Shown here: one piece after another, positions 9,180 to 17,119 of the stretch
How positions within the stretch are numbered: the stretch's first letter is position 1
How the letters are laid out: each line of letters begins with the position of its first letter
Assembly (NCBI GenBank): GCA_051654865.1
Contig: JBOFYV010000004.1
Coordinates: 1 to 29,359 of the forward strand
Source: JBOFOR01 sp051654865
GTDB taxonomy: Bacteria > Bacillota > Clostridia > Peptostreptococcales > Peptostreptococcaceae
Direction of reading: 5' to 3'
Length of the DNA: 29,359 bases
Notes under the pieces: model-generated
Database searches by the model: none
The model's input: the letters and a program-made list of their open reading frames with translations, nothing else
What the model was told of the DNA's origin: nothing
Program-made: the position numbers and the translations under genes

Positions 9180-9201
9180 TCTTATTTTCCCCTCTTACTA
9201 T

Positions 9202-10191
9202 TTATTTTGATATATATTCTATATCTTTATTATACTTTATATAATTATAAATGATATTAATAAAATCAATATCAGATTTTTCAATTTCTTTGTTTTCATC
9301 CTCATCCTTATATTTCTCTAAAGTAATTTTTAAATATTTTTCTTTATCTAGAGTATTTAAGGTATTATAATTTATAATTTCACTTTTTATAAGTCTTCCA
9401 TTTTTTATTACATATAATTTATAATCACTATTATCACTAATTTTTATCCATGCCAATATTTCTTTATCGCTATTGTTTATTATAGCCTGCCTATTTAAAA
9501 GCCTGTTAATCTTTTGTATAGAATCTTGTATTTGTGCTGCTTTTTCAAAATTTAAATTTTTAATTTCTATTTGTAGTGTTTCTTGTAGTGCTTCTATAAT
9601 ATAATTACTATTTCCTTTTAAATCACTAATAAGCTTATCAATAAGTTTGTTATATTCTTTCTGTTTTATTTTACCTCTACATGGTCCTTCACATCTATTT
9701 AAATCATATTTAAAACACTTAGACATTCTTTTACATTGTCTTATCTTTAAAGTTTCATTAATAATATCTTTTATTTCATCTAATTTGGCCTCTCTCATAT
9801 ATGGTCCATAATATACAGCACTATCAGAGATACTATTAGTCACTTCAATATATGGAAATTCTATATTGTTGTTTATTTTTAAATACGAATAGTTTTCATG
9901 ATTTTTCATTAATTTATTGTACATTGGCTTGTATTTTTTTATTAGTTTACATTCAAGTAGTAGTGCATCTAATTCTGTATCAGTAGTAATTATTTCTATC
10001 TCATAAATAGTTTTTACTAATCTTTGCACTTTTTTTGAATGAGAACTTGAATTTACAAAATAACTTTTTACTCTTTTATCTAAACATTTTGATTTTCCTA
10101 TATAAATAATGTTATTTTCCTTATCTTTCATAAGGTACACACCTGGTAAACTTGGTATATTTTTTATTTTTAGTTTTATGTCATTTAACAT
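9202..10191 (-). CDS. UvrC-like GIY-YIG nuclease lacking the C-terminal nuclease half
   Basis: A 329-residue protein matching the N-terminal half of the excision nuclease subunit UvrC. It has the GIY-YIG domain (GVY 17-19, YIG 30-32, with Lys39-Arg40), the Cys-rich segment at about 152-172 (RQCKRMSKC, then RCEGPC) that in UvrC holds an iron-sulfur cluster, and a UvrB-binding UVR helix pair at about 213-238 (NLNFEKAAQIQDSIQKI). The RNase H-like 5' nuclease and HhH domains of full UvrC (around 600 residues) are absent. It may therefore make only the 3' incision, as Cho does in enterobacteria. A canonical UvrC would be expected elsewhere. The start follows AAGGAGAG. The weak, Lys/Ile-rich tail (240-329) is unassigned. 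Confidence 0.85.
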   Translation of the reverse strand: MLNDIKLKIKNIPSLPGVYLMKDKENNIIYIGKSKCLDKRVKSYFVNSSSHSKKVQRLVKTIYEIEIITTDTELDALLLECKLIKKYKPMYNKLMKNHENYSYLKINNNIEFPYIEVTNSISDSAVYYGPYMREAKLDEIKDIINETLKIRQCKRMSKCFKYDLNRCEGPCRGKIKQKEYNKLIDKLISDLKGNSNYIIEALQETLQIEIKNLNFEKAAQIQDSIQKINRLLNRQAIINNSDKEILAWIKISDNSDYKLYVIKNGRLIKSEIINYNTLNTLDKEKYLKITLEKYKDEDENKEIEKSDIDFINIIYNYIKYNKDIEYISK

Positions 10192-10264
10192 AAATCTCTC
10201 CTTAAATTATTTTCATTTATTAAAAACTTACTAATAAATTGTACTATTAATTAATATATAATAC

Positions 10265-10302
10265 AAAAAATGTGATGGTAAAATTTCACCATCACATTTT
10301 TT
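10265..10302 (-). terminator. Terminator of the nucleoside transporter gene
   Basis: 15-bp arms (10265-10279 and 10288-10302) with an 8-base loop; TGTGATGGT pairs with ACCATCACA. Transcribed from the minus strand it ends in six or more U. It touches the stop codon at 10302-10304. Confidence 0.88.
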
Positions 10303-11534
10303 TATAATGCTATAATTAGCCCTACTATTAATGCACTTAAAACACTTACAAGGAATCCACCTAACATTCCTCTAAATGCTAATTTAGCAAGTTGATTTCT
10401 CTTTTCTGGGCAGAATACAGATATTCCTGATATACATATACCCATACTTGATATATTTGCAAATCCAGTCAATGATACTGCCATCATAAGACCGCTTCTA
10501 TAATCTAAGTTATTTAATATCTCACCTAATTGTCCAAAGGCTACGAATTCATTTAATACTAATTTACTTCCAAGAAGTTGTGATGCAGTTAATATTTCTT
10601 CCTTAGGTAATCCCATTAAGAATCCTATTGGAGCAAATACATATGATAGTATTTGTTCTAATGATAATCCTACTACACCTAATGCTCCATTTATTAATGC
10701 AACTAATGATATTATTGCTATAAGAGATGCACCAATTCCTAGTGCCATACTTAATCCATCTGATGCTCCTTGTGATATCGCTGCAATTAGGTTAGCATTA
10801 TCTCCTTTGTTGTCAATACTAACATCATTATCAGAACTTATAGCCGCTTCATCTAGTGCTAAACTTTTCTTTTCATTTACTTCAGGAAGTATTAATTTAG
10901 AAACAATTATGCTACCTAATGGAACTAACGCTCCACCTATTAATAAGTATTCCATTGGTATACCCATACCTGCGTATCCCATAAGAACAGTAGCAGACAT
11001 ACTTCCCATACCTGATACTAGTACTAACATTATCTCACTTTCTGTCATTGAACTAAGATATTTTGATACTAATATTGGTGATTCTGTTTGTCCTAAAAAC
11101 ATATTAGCTACTGCTACAAAACTCTCTACTTTACTTGTACCTAGTATTTTACCTATAATTCCACCTATAACTTTTACTACTGCTCCAATAACACCTAAAT
11201 AATATAGCGCTGCTACTAATGCAGAAATAAATATTATGTTTCCTAATACTGATATACCAAATACCATTCCAGTTGGTGCTCCTGCATCTGCTAAAGAACC
11301 AAATATAAAGTCTAACCCTACTGCTCCATAGCTAAGTATATTTGTTACAACATCAGATACCCAACCTAAAGCTACTCTTCCTAAAGGAAACTTTACTAGT
11401 AAAAAAGCTAATACTAATTGGATTACTAATGCTTTTACTATCATCTTTTTATTTATTTTGTCTTTGTTTGAAGAAAATAGATATAATCCTCCTAGTAAAA
11501 CTACTATACCTAGAATATTTATCAATACTGTCAT
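10302..11534 (-). CDS. CNT-family nucleoside transporter (NupC-like)
   Basis: A 410-residue membrane protein importing nucleosides with H+ or Na+. The concentrative nucleoside transporter signatures are visible: GQTESP in the first half (about 150-155), and NEFVAFGQL followed by LTGFANISSMGI in the second. The layout is an N-terminal pair of helices, then gate and nucleoside-recognition halves separated by a polar cytoplasmic loop (about 222-245). Length is normal for bacterial CNTs (about 400). The start follows AGAGGATGAG. I looked for a purine riboswitch in the 279-base leader and saw none. It is likely monocistronic, with its own terminator downstream. Confidence 0.93.
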   Translation of the reverse strand: MTVLINILGIVVLLGGLYLFSSNKDKINKKMIVKALVIQLVLAFLLVKFPLGRVALGWVSDVVTNILSYGAVGLDFIFGSLADAGAPTGMVFGISVLGNIIFISALVAALYYLGVIGAVVKVIGGIIGKILGTSKVESFVAVANMFLGQTESPILVSKYLSSMTESEIMLVLVSGMGSMSATVLMGYAGMGIPMEYLLIGGALVPLGSIIVSKLILPEVNEKKSLALDEAAISSDNDVSIDNKGDNANLIAAISQGASDGLSMALGIGASLIAIISLVALINGALGVVGLSLEQILSYVFAPIGFLMGLPKEEILTASQLLGSKLVLNEFVAFGQLGEILNNLDYRSGLMMAVSLTGFANISSMGICISGISVFCPEKRNQLAKLAFRGMLGGFLVSVLSALIVGLIIAL

Positions 11535-11813
11535 ATTCTCATCCTCTATTTCTTTAGTATTTTCAGTTTTAATATTTGCATTTTTAAATGTCTTTATGTA
11601 TTAATCATAACCTATCTAAATTTCATTTTTCGTCATAATAATATATGTATAATTAATTCTTAAATTATATTAAAACCTACATTATTTTATCATCTTAAAT
11701 TCATAATATCAAGTGTATTTATTTGTTATATTTTTACCAATCACTAATTATACATATATGATATTTTTTTACAAATACTATTTTCATATTATTATTTGGA
11801 AAGGATATATAAA

Positions 11814-12011
11814 ATGGCTAAAAAAAATACAATTGACACTAAGGATGATTTAAAATTTTTAGATATTTACGACGACCAATATGAAGCTATATTAGATAAT
11901 ATTGATACTGATGAGAGTACAGATAGTGAAACAACTGATGTTGCTCATTTTAGAGTATTAAATTCTAAAAATGCATATCCTAAAAATAATAACGTTGATA
12001 AACTTAAGTAA
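11814..12011 (+). CDS. Small acidic protein of unknown function (65 residues)
   Basis: Beginning at the ATG at 11814 the product has 65 residues. The longer TTG start at 11796 would overlap the ribosome binding site GGAAAGG (11798-11804), so I reject it. The protein has a short basic N-terminus (MAKKN), an acidic middle (DDLKFLDIYDDQYE and an NIDTDESTDSET stretch) and a polar Asn/Lys-rich tail. No membrane segment or Cys is present. It is probably partly disordered. It is the only plus-strand gene after 8134 and has its own strong terminator, so it is an independent unit divergent from the nucleoside transporter. I do not recognise the family. Confidence 0.72.
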   Translation: MAKKNTIDTKDDLKFLDIYDDQYEAILDNIDTDESTDSETTDVAHFRVLNSKNAYPKNNNVDKLK

Positions 12012-12027
12012 TTTATTTTGATTAAAT

Positions 12028-12060
12028 AACAAAAGGGGCTGTCTTACAGCCCCTTTTGTT
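12028..12060. terminator. Bidirectional terminator between the 65-residue gene and the 144-residue gene
   Basis: Perfect 15-bp arms (12028-12042 and 12046-12060) with loop CTT and core GGGGCTGT. It serves the plus gene ending at 12011 and overlaps the minus-strand stop at 12059-12061. Confidence 0.9.
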
Positions 12061-12493
12061 ATGTTCTTTTTATCATTAATTCATAAATTCTATCTAACTC
12101 TTCTAATGCTTCCTCTGATTTAGAATGATTTTCTTTGTCTATTATTATATATATTTTATCTCTCCATTCTTTTGCTTTCTTTTTATTTGTATAATGATTT
12201 TTTGTTATGCCAAGATTTCTAATTTTAATATCACCTTCTAATTCCATTAAGTAGTATATATATTCAGCAGCTGTTGATAAAAAATAAATACTAGTATTAG
12301 TTTCTTTTTCTATCACTTTATTTATACTTTCAATTAAAAATTTAAATTGAACTATATTGCTATAAAGCTCATTCCAACCTTTTCCTGTTATATTAACTTT
12401 ATCTAATAAGTCTTGGTTTATTTCTTTTTTTATAGTATTAAATTTTCCTAAACTTTTTAATTCCTCAACTGAGTTTACATCTAACCATTTCAT
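12059..12493 (-). CDS. Protein of unknown function (144 residues)
   Basis: A soluble, largely helical and highly charged protein that I do not recognise. There is no signal peptide. It begins MKWLDVNSVEELKSLGKF, has a middle helix INKVIEKETNTSIYFLSTAAEYIYYLMEL and a Lys/Glu-rich C-terminal helix (SKSEEALEELDRIYELM). The ATG at 12493 has AGGGGGAGA eight bases upstream. It ends in the bidirectional terminator, with the lipoprotein gene 104 bases upstream on the same strand. The helical repeat-like character might suggest protein binding, but nothing catalytic is visible. Confidence 0.7.
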   Translation of the reverse strand: MKWLDVNSVEELKSLGKFNTIKKEINQDLLDKVNITGKGWNELYSNIVQFKFLIESINKVIEKETNTSIYFLSTAAEYIYYLMELEGDIKIRNLGITKNHYTNKKKAKEWRDKIYIIIDKENHSKSEEALEELDRIYELMIKRT

Positions 12494-12597
12494 ACAAATC
12501 TCCCCCTATATTTGTTGCTATAAATATATTCATCTATTTTAAATTAGATAACAAAATATTCTATTTTTATATTAAAATATTTGGGAGATTTCATTAT

Positions 12598-12885
12598 CTA
12601 ATTTAATACATTCCCATCTTCATCTATTCTAACAACTGAAATAGTACCAGAGCCTCCTTCAATCATTTGATTTTCTGATTTAACACAAACTTGATAAACC
12701 TTTTTACCTTCTATCGATTCCTTACTATCTACACATACAAAAAATATATCTTTATTATCTCCATAATATTTTTTAACCATATTTACTGCATCTTCTTCTG
12801 TAAAATTTATTGTCTCCTCTCTACTACATGCACTTAAAGTCATTATTATTAATAATGGTATACATATCGACGTTCTCCACTTCAT
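12598..12885 (-). CDS. Small predicted lipoprotein
   Basis: A 95-residue exported protein. A short basic N-terminus (MKWRT) is followed by a hydrophobic stretch and a lipobox L17-S18-A19-C20, so Cys20 should be lipidated and the mature 76 residues anchored on the outer face of the membrane. The mature part begins with an acidic linker, then a helix (TEEDAVNMVKKYYG), then beta strands (IFFVCVDSKES, KKVYQVCVKSE, GTISVVRIDEDGNVL). This is a PepSY-like alpha/beta pattern with a final D-x-D-G-N strand, but the family assignment is only a guess. Two Cys in the mature domain could form a disulfide. The start follows AGGGGA. Confidence 0.75.
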   Translation of the reverse strand: MKWRTSICIPLLIIMTLSACSREETINFTEEDAVNMVKKYYGDNKDIFFVCVDSKESIEGKKVYQVCVKSENQMIEGGSGTISVVRIDEDGNVLN

Positions 12886-13221
12886 TTTATCCCCTGCCTA
12901 ATTAATTATCTTATTGTATATTTTAATGATTATGTTTTAAATAAAATGTTTATTACCATTTATAAATGCTTCTATTAAATAAAAATTCTAAGTTAATTTT
13001 ATATATCCTTCTTGTTTTTTATTAATTATTTTCATTTTATATTGTTTCACAATTGATAATTATCTAAATTTTAAATTAATTGTATATTTATTGTTTTTTT
13101 GTATATTAATGGAATATTTTTTTGTGAATAATGAAATACTATAAGATGAGTTACAATTTTCAATAAAAAAATCTCTTAATACACAATTAGAGCTATCTAA
13201 AATTTAGATAGCTCTTTTTAT
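12886..13221. other. Intergenic region upstream of the lipoprotein gene
   Basis: This 336-base gap has no supported coding sequence and no structured RNA that I recognise. It should hold the lipoprotein promoter (minus strand), but I find no near-consensus pair. At its right end lies a hairpin (13189-13215) whose better T-tract is on the plus strand. Confidence 0.5.
13189..13215. terminator. Hairpin terminator downstream of the antiporter gene
   Basis: 12-bp arms (13189-13200 and 13204-13215, AGAGCTATCTAA) with a 3-base loop. It sits seven bases after the NhaP-type gene stop, so it probably ends that minus-strand transcript. The immediate T-run (TTTTTA) is however on the plus strand, where no upstream gene is seen. 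Confidence 0.7.
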
Positions 13222-14484
13222 TTAATGATTTACTTTTTCTTCACACAGTAACTCTTCTTCTAGTAATCCTAATTTCTTTGCAACTAGCTTTGTAGTGCTA
13301 CCTTGTATTATTAGCGTTATAAGTATCGACATAAATACTATAGATGAAATTATTTCATAGCCTGGAATTTTCATAGCTGCAATTATACCACATAAAGCCG
13401 CTGGAATTACCCCCGTCTCTCTAACCCACATCATAAATAATAATTCATTTTTATTCCACTTGGCTTTTCTATCTACCACTGTACAAGCTAAAACACTTAA
13501 TGGCCTAGCTACAAACATTAACCCTAACACAACTATTAAAGCTGGTACAAAGTATTTACTTAGCATAGCTAAATCAACTTGAGTACCCAATATTACAAAT
13601 ATTGCCATACGACAAATAGTACCTAAAGTTTCTGCTACGTAATAATCTGCATCATAAGATGTTTGAGATAACCATATTCTAAAATTTTTCTTATTCCCTG
13701 TAATTATCCCAACTATAAAGCAAGCCATATATCCGCTTCCACCAAACTTAGTTGCTACTTCATATGCTATAACAACTGAAATTATTGATATTATAGGTGC
13801 AAAATCTTTAAAAATACCGTATGGTTGGTCATTTACTAATTTTAATAAGACTACCCCTGTTATAAGACCTACCAGAACTCCAACAACGACCATTATTGTA
13901 AGTTCATATATATTTTCAGTTAATGAAAACTTTCCTGAAAGTATAATTGCTAATATTGCTGATGTAAGTATAGCTCCTATTGCATCATTAAATGCTGATT
14001 CGCTAATTACAGTTTGCTTTACTCTATCCTTTATTTTTACTTGATTAAATATTGGAACCAACGTTGCAGGGTCTGTAGATGCTATTATTGCTCCAACTAA
14101 AAGAGCAGTCATAAAAGGTATATTAAATACTATACCTACTATTTCACCCACAATAAGTGCTGATATTACTACACCTAGAGTTGAAAGTAATAATACTGTT
14201 ATTCTTACATCTTTTAATACTTTTAAACTTATTTCTTTTCCTCCTAGGTATAATATAAATGCAGACCCAAAAGTTAATATTAATTGATTCTCAACTTGAT
14301 ATTGACTAATATCTATAAAATTTAGCATCGCCGGACCTAAAATAATTCCAGCAATAAGAAATAACACCACATCTGGCACTTTAATTATTTCACTTATTTT
14401 ACTGCATATAATTCCTGTCATAGCGACAGATGCAAATATGACTAACAATGCATTACTTGCAATTGTTTGGATTGAAGACTCCAT
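13222..14484 (-). CDS. Na+(K+)/H+ antiporter, NhaP/CPA1 type
   Basis: A 420-residue membrane protein with about 12-13 hydrophobic segments that exchanges Na+ or K+ for protons. Diagnostic stretches are AGIILGPAMLNFI in the second helix, the unwound-helix motif ASTDPATLVPIF (about 134-145), and ESAFNDAIGAIL (about 160-171), whose ND pair is the ion-binding motif of electroneutral CPA1 exchangers. The short tail (EEELLCEEKVNH) has no TrkA-C or universal-stress domain, unlike longer antiporters. The start follows AAGGAGAG. It lies 103 bases downstream of the L,D-transpeptidase gene, so it may have its own promoter. The ion preference is not readable. Confidence 0.92.
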   Translation of the reverse strand: MESSIQTIASNALLVIFASVAMTGIICSKISEIIKVPDVVLFLIAGIILGPAMLNFIDISQYQVENQLILTFGSAFILYLGGKEISLKVLKDVRITVLLLSTLGVVISALIVGEIVGIVFNIPFMTALLVGAIIASTDPATLVPIFNQVKIKDRVKQTVISESAFNDAIGAILTSAILAIILSGKFSLTENIYELTIMVVVGVLVGLITGVVLLKLVNDQPYGIFKDFAPIISIISVVIAYEVATKFGGSGYMACFIVGIITGNKKNFRIWLSQTSYDADYYVAETLGTICRMAIFVILGTQVDLAMLSKYFVPALIVVLGLMFVARPLSVLACTVVDRKAKWNKNELLFMMWVRETGVIPAALCGIIAAMKIPGYEIISSIVFMSILITLIIQGSTTKLVAKKLGLLEEELLCEEKVNH

Positions 14485-14587
14485 ACAAATCTCTCCTTGT
14501 TAAATATATTAAATTTAGTTTATATTTCATTATAGAATATTAACAAAGTCAAATTTTGTTATTATTTGTATGTTAATTTTTTTTAAC

Positions 14588-15031
14588 CTAATTTATTATT
14601 ATTGTGCTTCCTTGAGGAATATTATCATAGATCCATTTTGCACTACTTGTTGCTAATCTAATACATCCATGACTTATTGCTGCTCCTAAAGTATCATCTT
14701 TTATATTAAGTCCTCTTGAGTCATACAATATTGAATGATAATAATATTGTTCTGTAATATTTATAGCGTACTTTACAGAACTATTGTCATCTCCTATAGC
14801 AGGATATTTTGTTCCTATATAAAATATTCCTTTAATAGTTGGTGTTGCTGGCTTACCTACTGTACAACTCCATTTATACAACATCTCCCATCTATTATTC
14901 TGATTTTCATATATATAGGTTAATTTATTTTGAGTAGATGTTATAACTATATAGTTTGAAGTACTTGTAATTGTATTTGATTTCACAAAATCATTCATAT
15001 TAACATTGAAACTCTTATAATCTAAATTCAT
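14588..15031 (-). CDS. Minimal L,D-transpeptidase (YkuD domain) without signal peptide
   Basis: A 147-residue protein that is little more than one YkuD catalytic domain. The active-site motif is SHGCIRL (His121, Cys123, Arg125), preceded by the conserved upstream His (YYYHSILYD). L,D-transpeptidases make 3-3 peptidoglycan cross-links or attach other groups to meso-DAP, normally outside the membrane. No signal peptide or N-terminal helix is present, and AAAAGGAGAAG sits correctly before the ATG at 15031. The frame stays open some distance upstream without a usual start codon. B. subtilis YkuD also lacks a classic signal and is spore-linked, so a sporulation role is possible but unproven. Confidence 0.88.
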   Translation of the reverse strand: MNLDYKSFNVNMNDFVKSNTITSTSNYIVITSTQNKLTYIYENQNNRWEMLYKWSCTVGKPATPTIKGIFYIGTKYPAIGDDNSSVKYAINITEQYYYHSILYDSRGLNIKDDTLGAAISHGCIRLATSSAKWIYDNIPQGSTIIIN

Positions 15032-15138
15032 AACTACTTCTCCTTTTTTAGCTATTATATTAATAAATATGAATCTATATATTATAAGGTTCTACAAAAT
15101 TCATATGTTCTTTAATATAATTTAACATCTGCATATAA

Positions 15139-15175
15139 AATAAGAAGCCTTCGTTATTAACGAAGGCTTCTTATT
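15139..15175 (-). terminator. Terminator of the NCS2 permease gene
   Basis: Perfect 17-bp arms (15139-15155 and 15159-15175) with loop ATT and core GAAGCCTTCGTT. It abuts the permease stop codon and is followed on the minus-strand RNA by TTATTTTAT. It could also act in the other direction. Confidence 0.88.
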
Positions 15176-16521
15176 TATGACACTTCTATATTTAATTCGT
15201 TTATATTCTCTAATTCTATTTCTACACTCTCTTTAGGTAACACTATATTTAATGTAACTGCTATTAAAGCAACTAATACTAGTCCAGAGTCCCCAAATAT
15301 TAACTGTATAGATTCTGGCATATTAGCTAAGACACCTGGAACAAATGACAATCCAACTCCTATACCTAATGCAAGAGCTACTATTGTACTATTTCTATTT
15401 GTTAAAGGTTCTGATGTTATTAATTTAATTCCACTAACTGCTATCATAGCAAACATCATAACACTAGCTCCACCAAGGACACTTGCTGGCATTAATGATA
15501 TTATTGCTCCAAATTTTGGGAATATAGCTGCTAATATTAAAAACCCAGCTCCTATTGCTACTACATTTCTATTTATAACTTTTGTCATTGCTATTATACC
15601 AACATTTTGTCCAAATGATGTTGTTGGTAAAACTGAGAATAATGATGAAATTATACTTCCTAATCCGTCCGCCATTACAGCCCCTGATATTTCCTTATCT
15701 GTAGCATCTCTTCCTACCCCACAAGAAGCTATTGCTGTTGTATCTCCTACAGTTTCAACTGCTGAAACCATAAACATACATGCAAGTGCAAATATTGCAT
15801 CTAAGTGAAATTCAAATCCAAATTTAAGTGGCATTGGAATTGATATTACTGACATTGTTGCAACTTGAGAAAAATCAATTTTCCCCATAGGTATAGCTAC
15901 TATATATCCTACTATTAATCCTATTAATATAGATGCTATACTTGTTATTCCTTTTGTATATTGATTTAATATTAAAACTGTTAATAATACTATTGTTCCA
16001 AGTATTAAATTTGAAGCTGATCCAAAATCCGGTGCATCAAATCCCCCTGCAAAATAATTTATCCCTGTTGGTAATAAAGATATACCCATAGCTAAAACAA
16101 CTGTTCCTGTTACTACTGGTGGGAAAAACTTTCTAAGTTTCTTTATAACATTTCCAAATAAAATTTCTATAAATGCTCCTGCTAGACACGCTCCTAGAAC
16201 ACCTTCATATCCATATTTTAAACCTACTGCAGTAATTACTGGAACAAAACTAAAACTAGTTCCCATAACTATTGGTAACCTTGCTCCAAATGGACCTATC
16301 TTGTAGCATTGTATTAAAGTTATAAGACCAGATACAAGCATTGTACTTTGTACTAGTGCTGCTTTATCGTCTAATCCTAAATTTAAGGTATTTGCTATTA
16401 TAATAAGTGGTGTTACATTTCCAACAAACATAGCTAGAATATGTTGTAATCCTAATGGTATAGCTTGAGATAGTTTTGGTTTACCATCTAATTTATAAAT
16501 AACTGAACTTTGATCTGTCAT
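15175..16521 (-). CDS. NCS2-family purine (xanthine-type) permease
   Basis: A 448-residue nucleobase:cation symporter of the NCS2 (uracil/xanthine) family. Motifs are QAIPLGLQHILAMFVGNVTPLI near the N-terminus, the helix 8 motif ETVGDTTAIA (substrate-binding Glu), and SFGQNVGIIAMTKVINRNV for the helix 10 signature. The QN-x-G form resembles the xanthine/PbuX branch more than the uracil branch (EN-x-G), so a purine such as xanthine is favoured; this is family reasoning only. About 12-14 membrane segments. The start follows AGGGGGG. It has its own promoter and terminator. Purine salvage would fit with the CNT transporter 4 kb away. Confidence 0.92.
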   Translation of the reverse strand: MTDQSSVIYKLDGKPKLSQAIPLGLQHILAMFVGNVTPLIIIANTLNLGLDDKAALVQSTMLVSGLITLIQCYKIGPFGARLPIVMGTSFSFVPVITAVGLKYGYEGVLGACLAGAFIEILFGNVIKKLRKFFPPVVTGTVVLAMGISLLPTGINYFAGGFDAPDFGSASNLILGTIVLLTVLILNQYTKGITSIASILIGLIVGYIVAIPMGKIDFSQVATMSVISIPMPLKFGFEFHLDAIFALACMFMVSAVETVGDTTAIASCGVGRDATDKEISGAVMADGLGSIISSLFSVLPTTSFGQNVGIIAMTKVINRNVVAIGAGFLILAAIFPKFGAIISLMPASVLGGASVMMFAMIAVSGIKLITSEPLTNRNSTIVALALGIGVGLSFVPGVLANMPESIQLIFGDSGLVLVALIAVTLNIVLPKESVEIELENINELNIEVS

Positions 16522-16568
16522 TTTACCCCCCTATATCGAACTTTATACGTTTATATATACTTATGATT

Positions 16569-16611
16569 CGTGTTTATATTTTTATTATAACACGTTTTAT
16601 TTTTTTTACAA
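16569..16611 (-). promoter_or_regulatory. Promoter of the NCS2 permease with flanking inverted repeat
   Basis: On the minus strand TTGTAA (16606-16611), 16 bases, TATAAT (16584-16589), giving a leader of about 55 bases. A 6-bp inverted repeat CGTGTT (16569-16574) / AACACG (16589-16594) brackets the -10 box and could be an operator. No purine riboswitch is visible. Confidence 0.65.
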
Positions 16612-16733
16612 TATTTAACATGAACATTTTTCATTTTTTTATTTTTATTATACGTAATTTTTTAATTATCTAATAATCTTTAACCTAAAAAACTATACGT
16701 TCATAAGATATAATTTTGTATTAATACAAAAAT

Positions 16734-16759
16734 AGCTGCTACAATTTTATGTAGCAGCT
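16734..16759 (-). terminator. Terminator of the glycerol-3-phosphate oxidation operon
   Basis: 10-bp arms (16734-16743 and 16750-16759, AGCTGCTACA) with a 6-base loop, followed on the minus-strand RNA by ATTTTTG. It lies 11 bases after the DUF1667 stop codon. Confidence 0.85.
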
Positions 16760-16770
16760 TCATACTTTAC

Positions 16771-17118
16771 TTATATACACTTGGTACTAACTATATTAAC
16801 CCCTGTTCCTAATATATTTTCAACTATTATATCACCTACATTAAGCGGAGGCATAACTTCTATCTTATCTAATTCTTCCATTATTTGAAATATCACTCCT
16901 TTAGGTACAGAATCTTCAGTTTTTACTGGAAGCAAATTCAAATAAGAATTCTTTAATTTAACAGTAGTAGTTATCACTCGTTTAGGATTTGTTAATTCAT
17001 CTACACCGTATTTTTGCCCTCTTTTACAAGTATTTCCTTCTACTTTGTATCCATTATCTATCTTTGTCACAACTAATGGACATCCCATTGGACAAACTAT
17101 ACAAGTTATATTAGTCAT
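16771..17118 (-). CDS. DUF1667 protein, probable iron-sulfur partner of the upstream oxidoreductases
   Basis: 115 residues from the ATG at 17118; GAGGAGG lies six bases upstream, and a TTG at 17136 would sit in that site, so it is rejected. The N-terminus has Cys6, Cys9, Cys13 and Cys31 in a CxxCxxxC...C pattern, followed by KRG and DELTNPKRVITT. This resembles the [4Fe-4S] lobe at the start of molybdopterin oxidoreductases such as formate dehydrogenase. The family is typically encoded beside paired FAD oxidoreductases, exactly as here: its start is one base past the neighbour's stop. Electron transfer for the three-gene unit is the likely role; it has not been shown from this sequence. A further Cys lies at 114. 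Confidence 0.88.
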   Translation of the reverse strand: MTNITCIVCPMGCPLVVTKIDNGYKVEGNTCKRGQKYGVDELTNPKRVITTTVKLKNSYLNLLPVKTEDSVPKGVIFQIMEELDKIEVMPPLNVGDIIVENILGTGVNIVSTKCI

Positions 17119-17119
17119 T

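Noticed and set aside
10807..11202. 131-codon plus-strand open frame
   Set aside because: It lies wholly inside the CNT transporter gene on the other strand and has no ribosome binding site; it is an antisense shadow, as are similar frames at 5767-6108, 22635-22973 and 26960-27319.
11535..11813. Possible purine riboswitch before the nucleoside transporter (and at 16522-16770 before the permease)
   Set aside because: The conserved junction words and GC stems of the purine aptamer are absent; both leaders are nearly all A/T.
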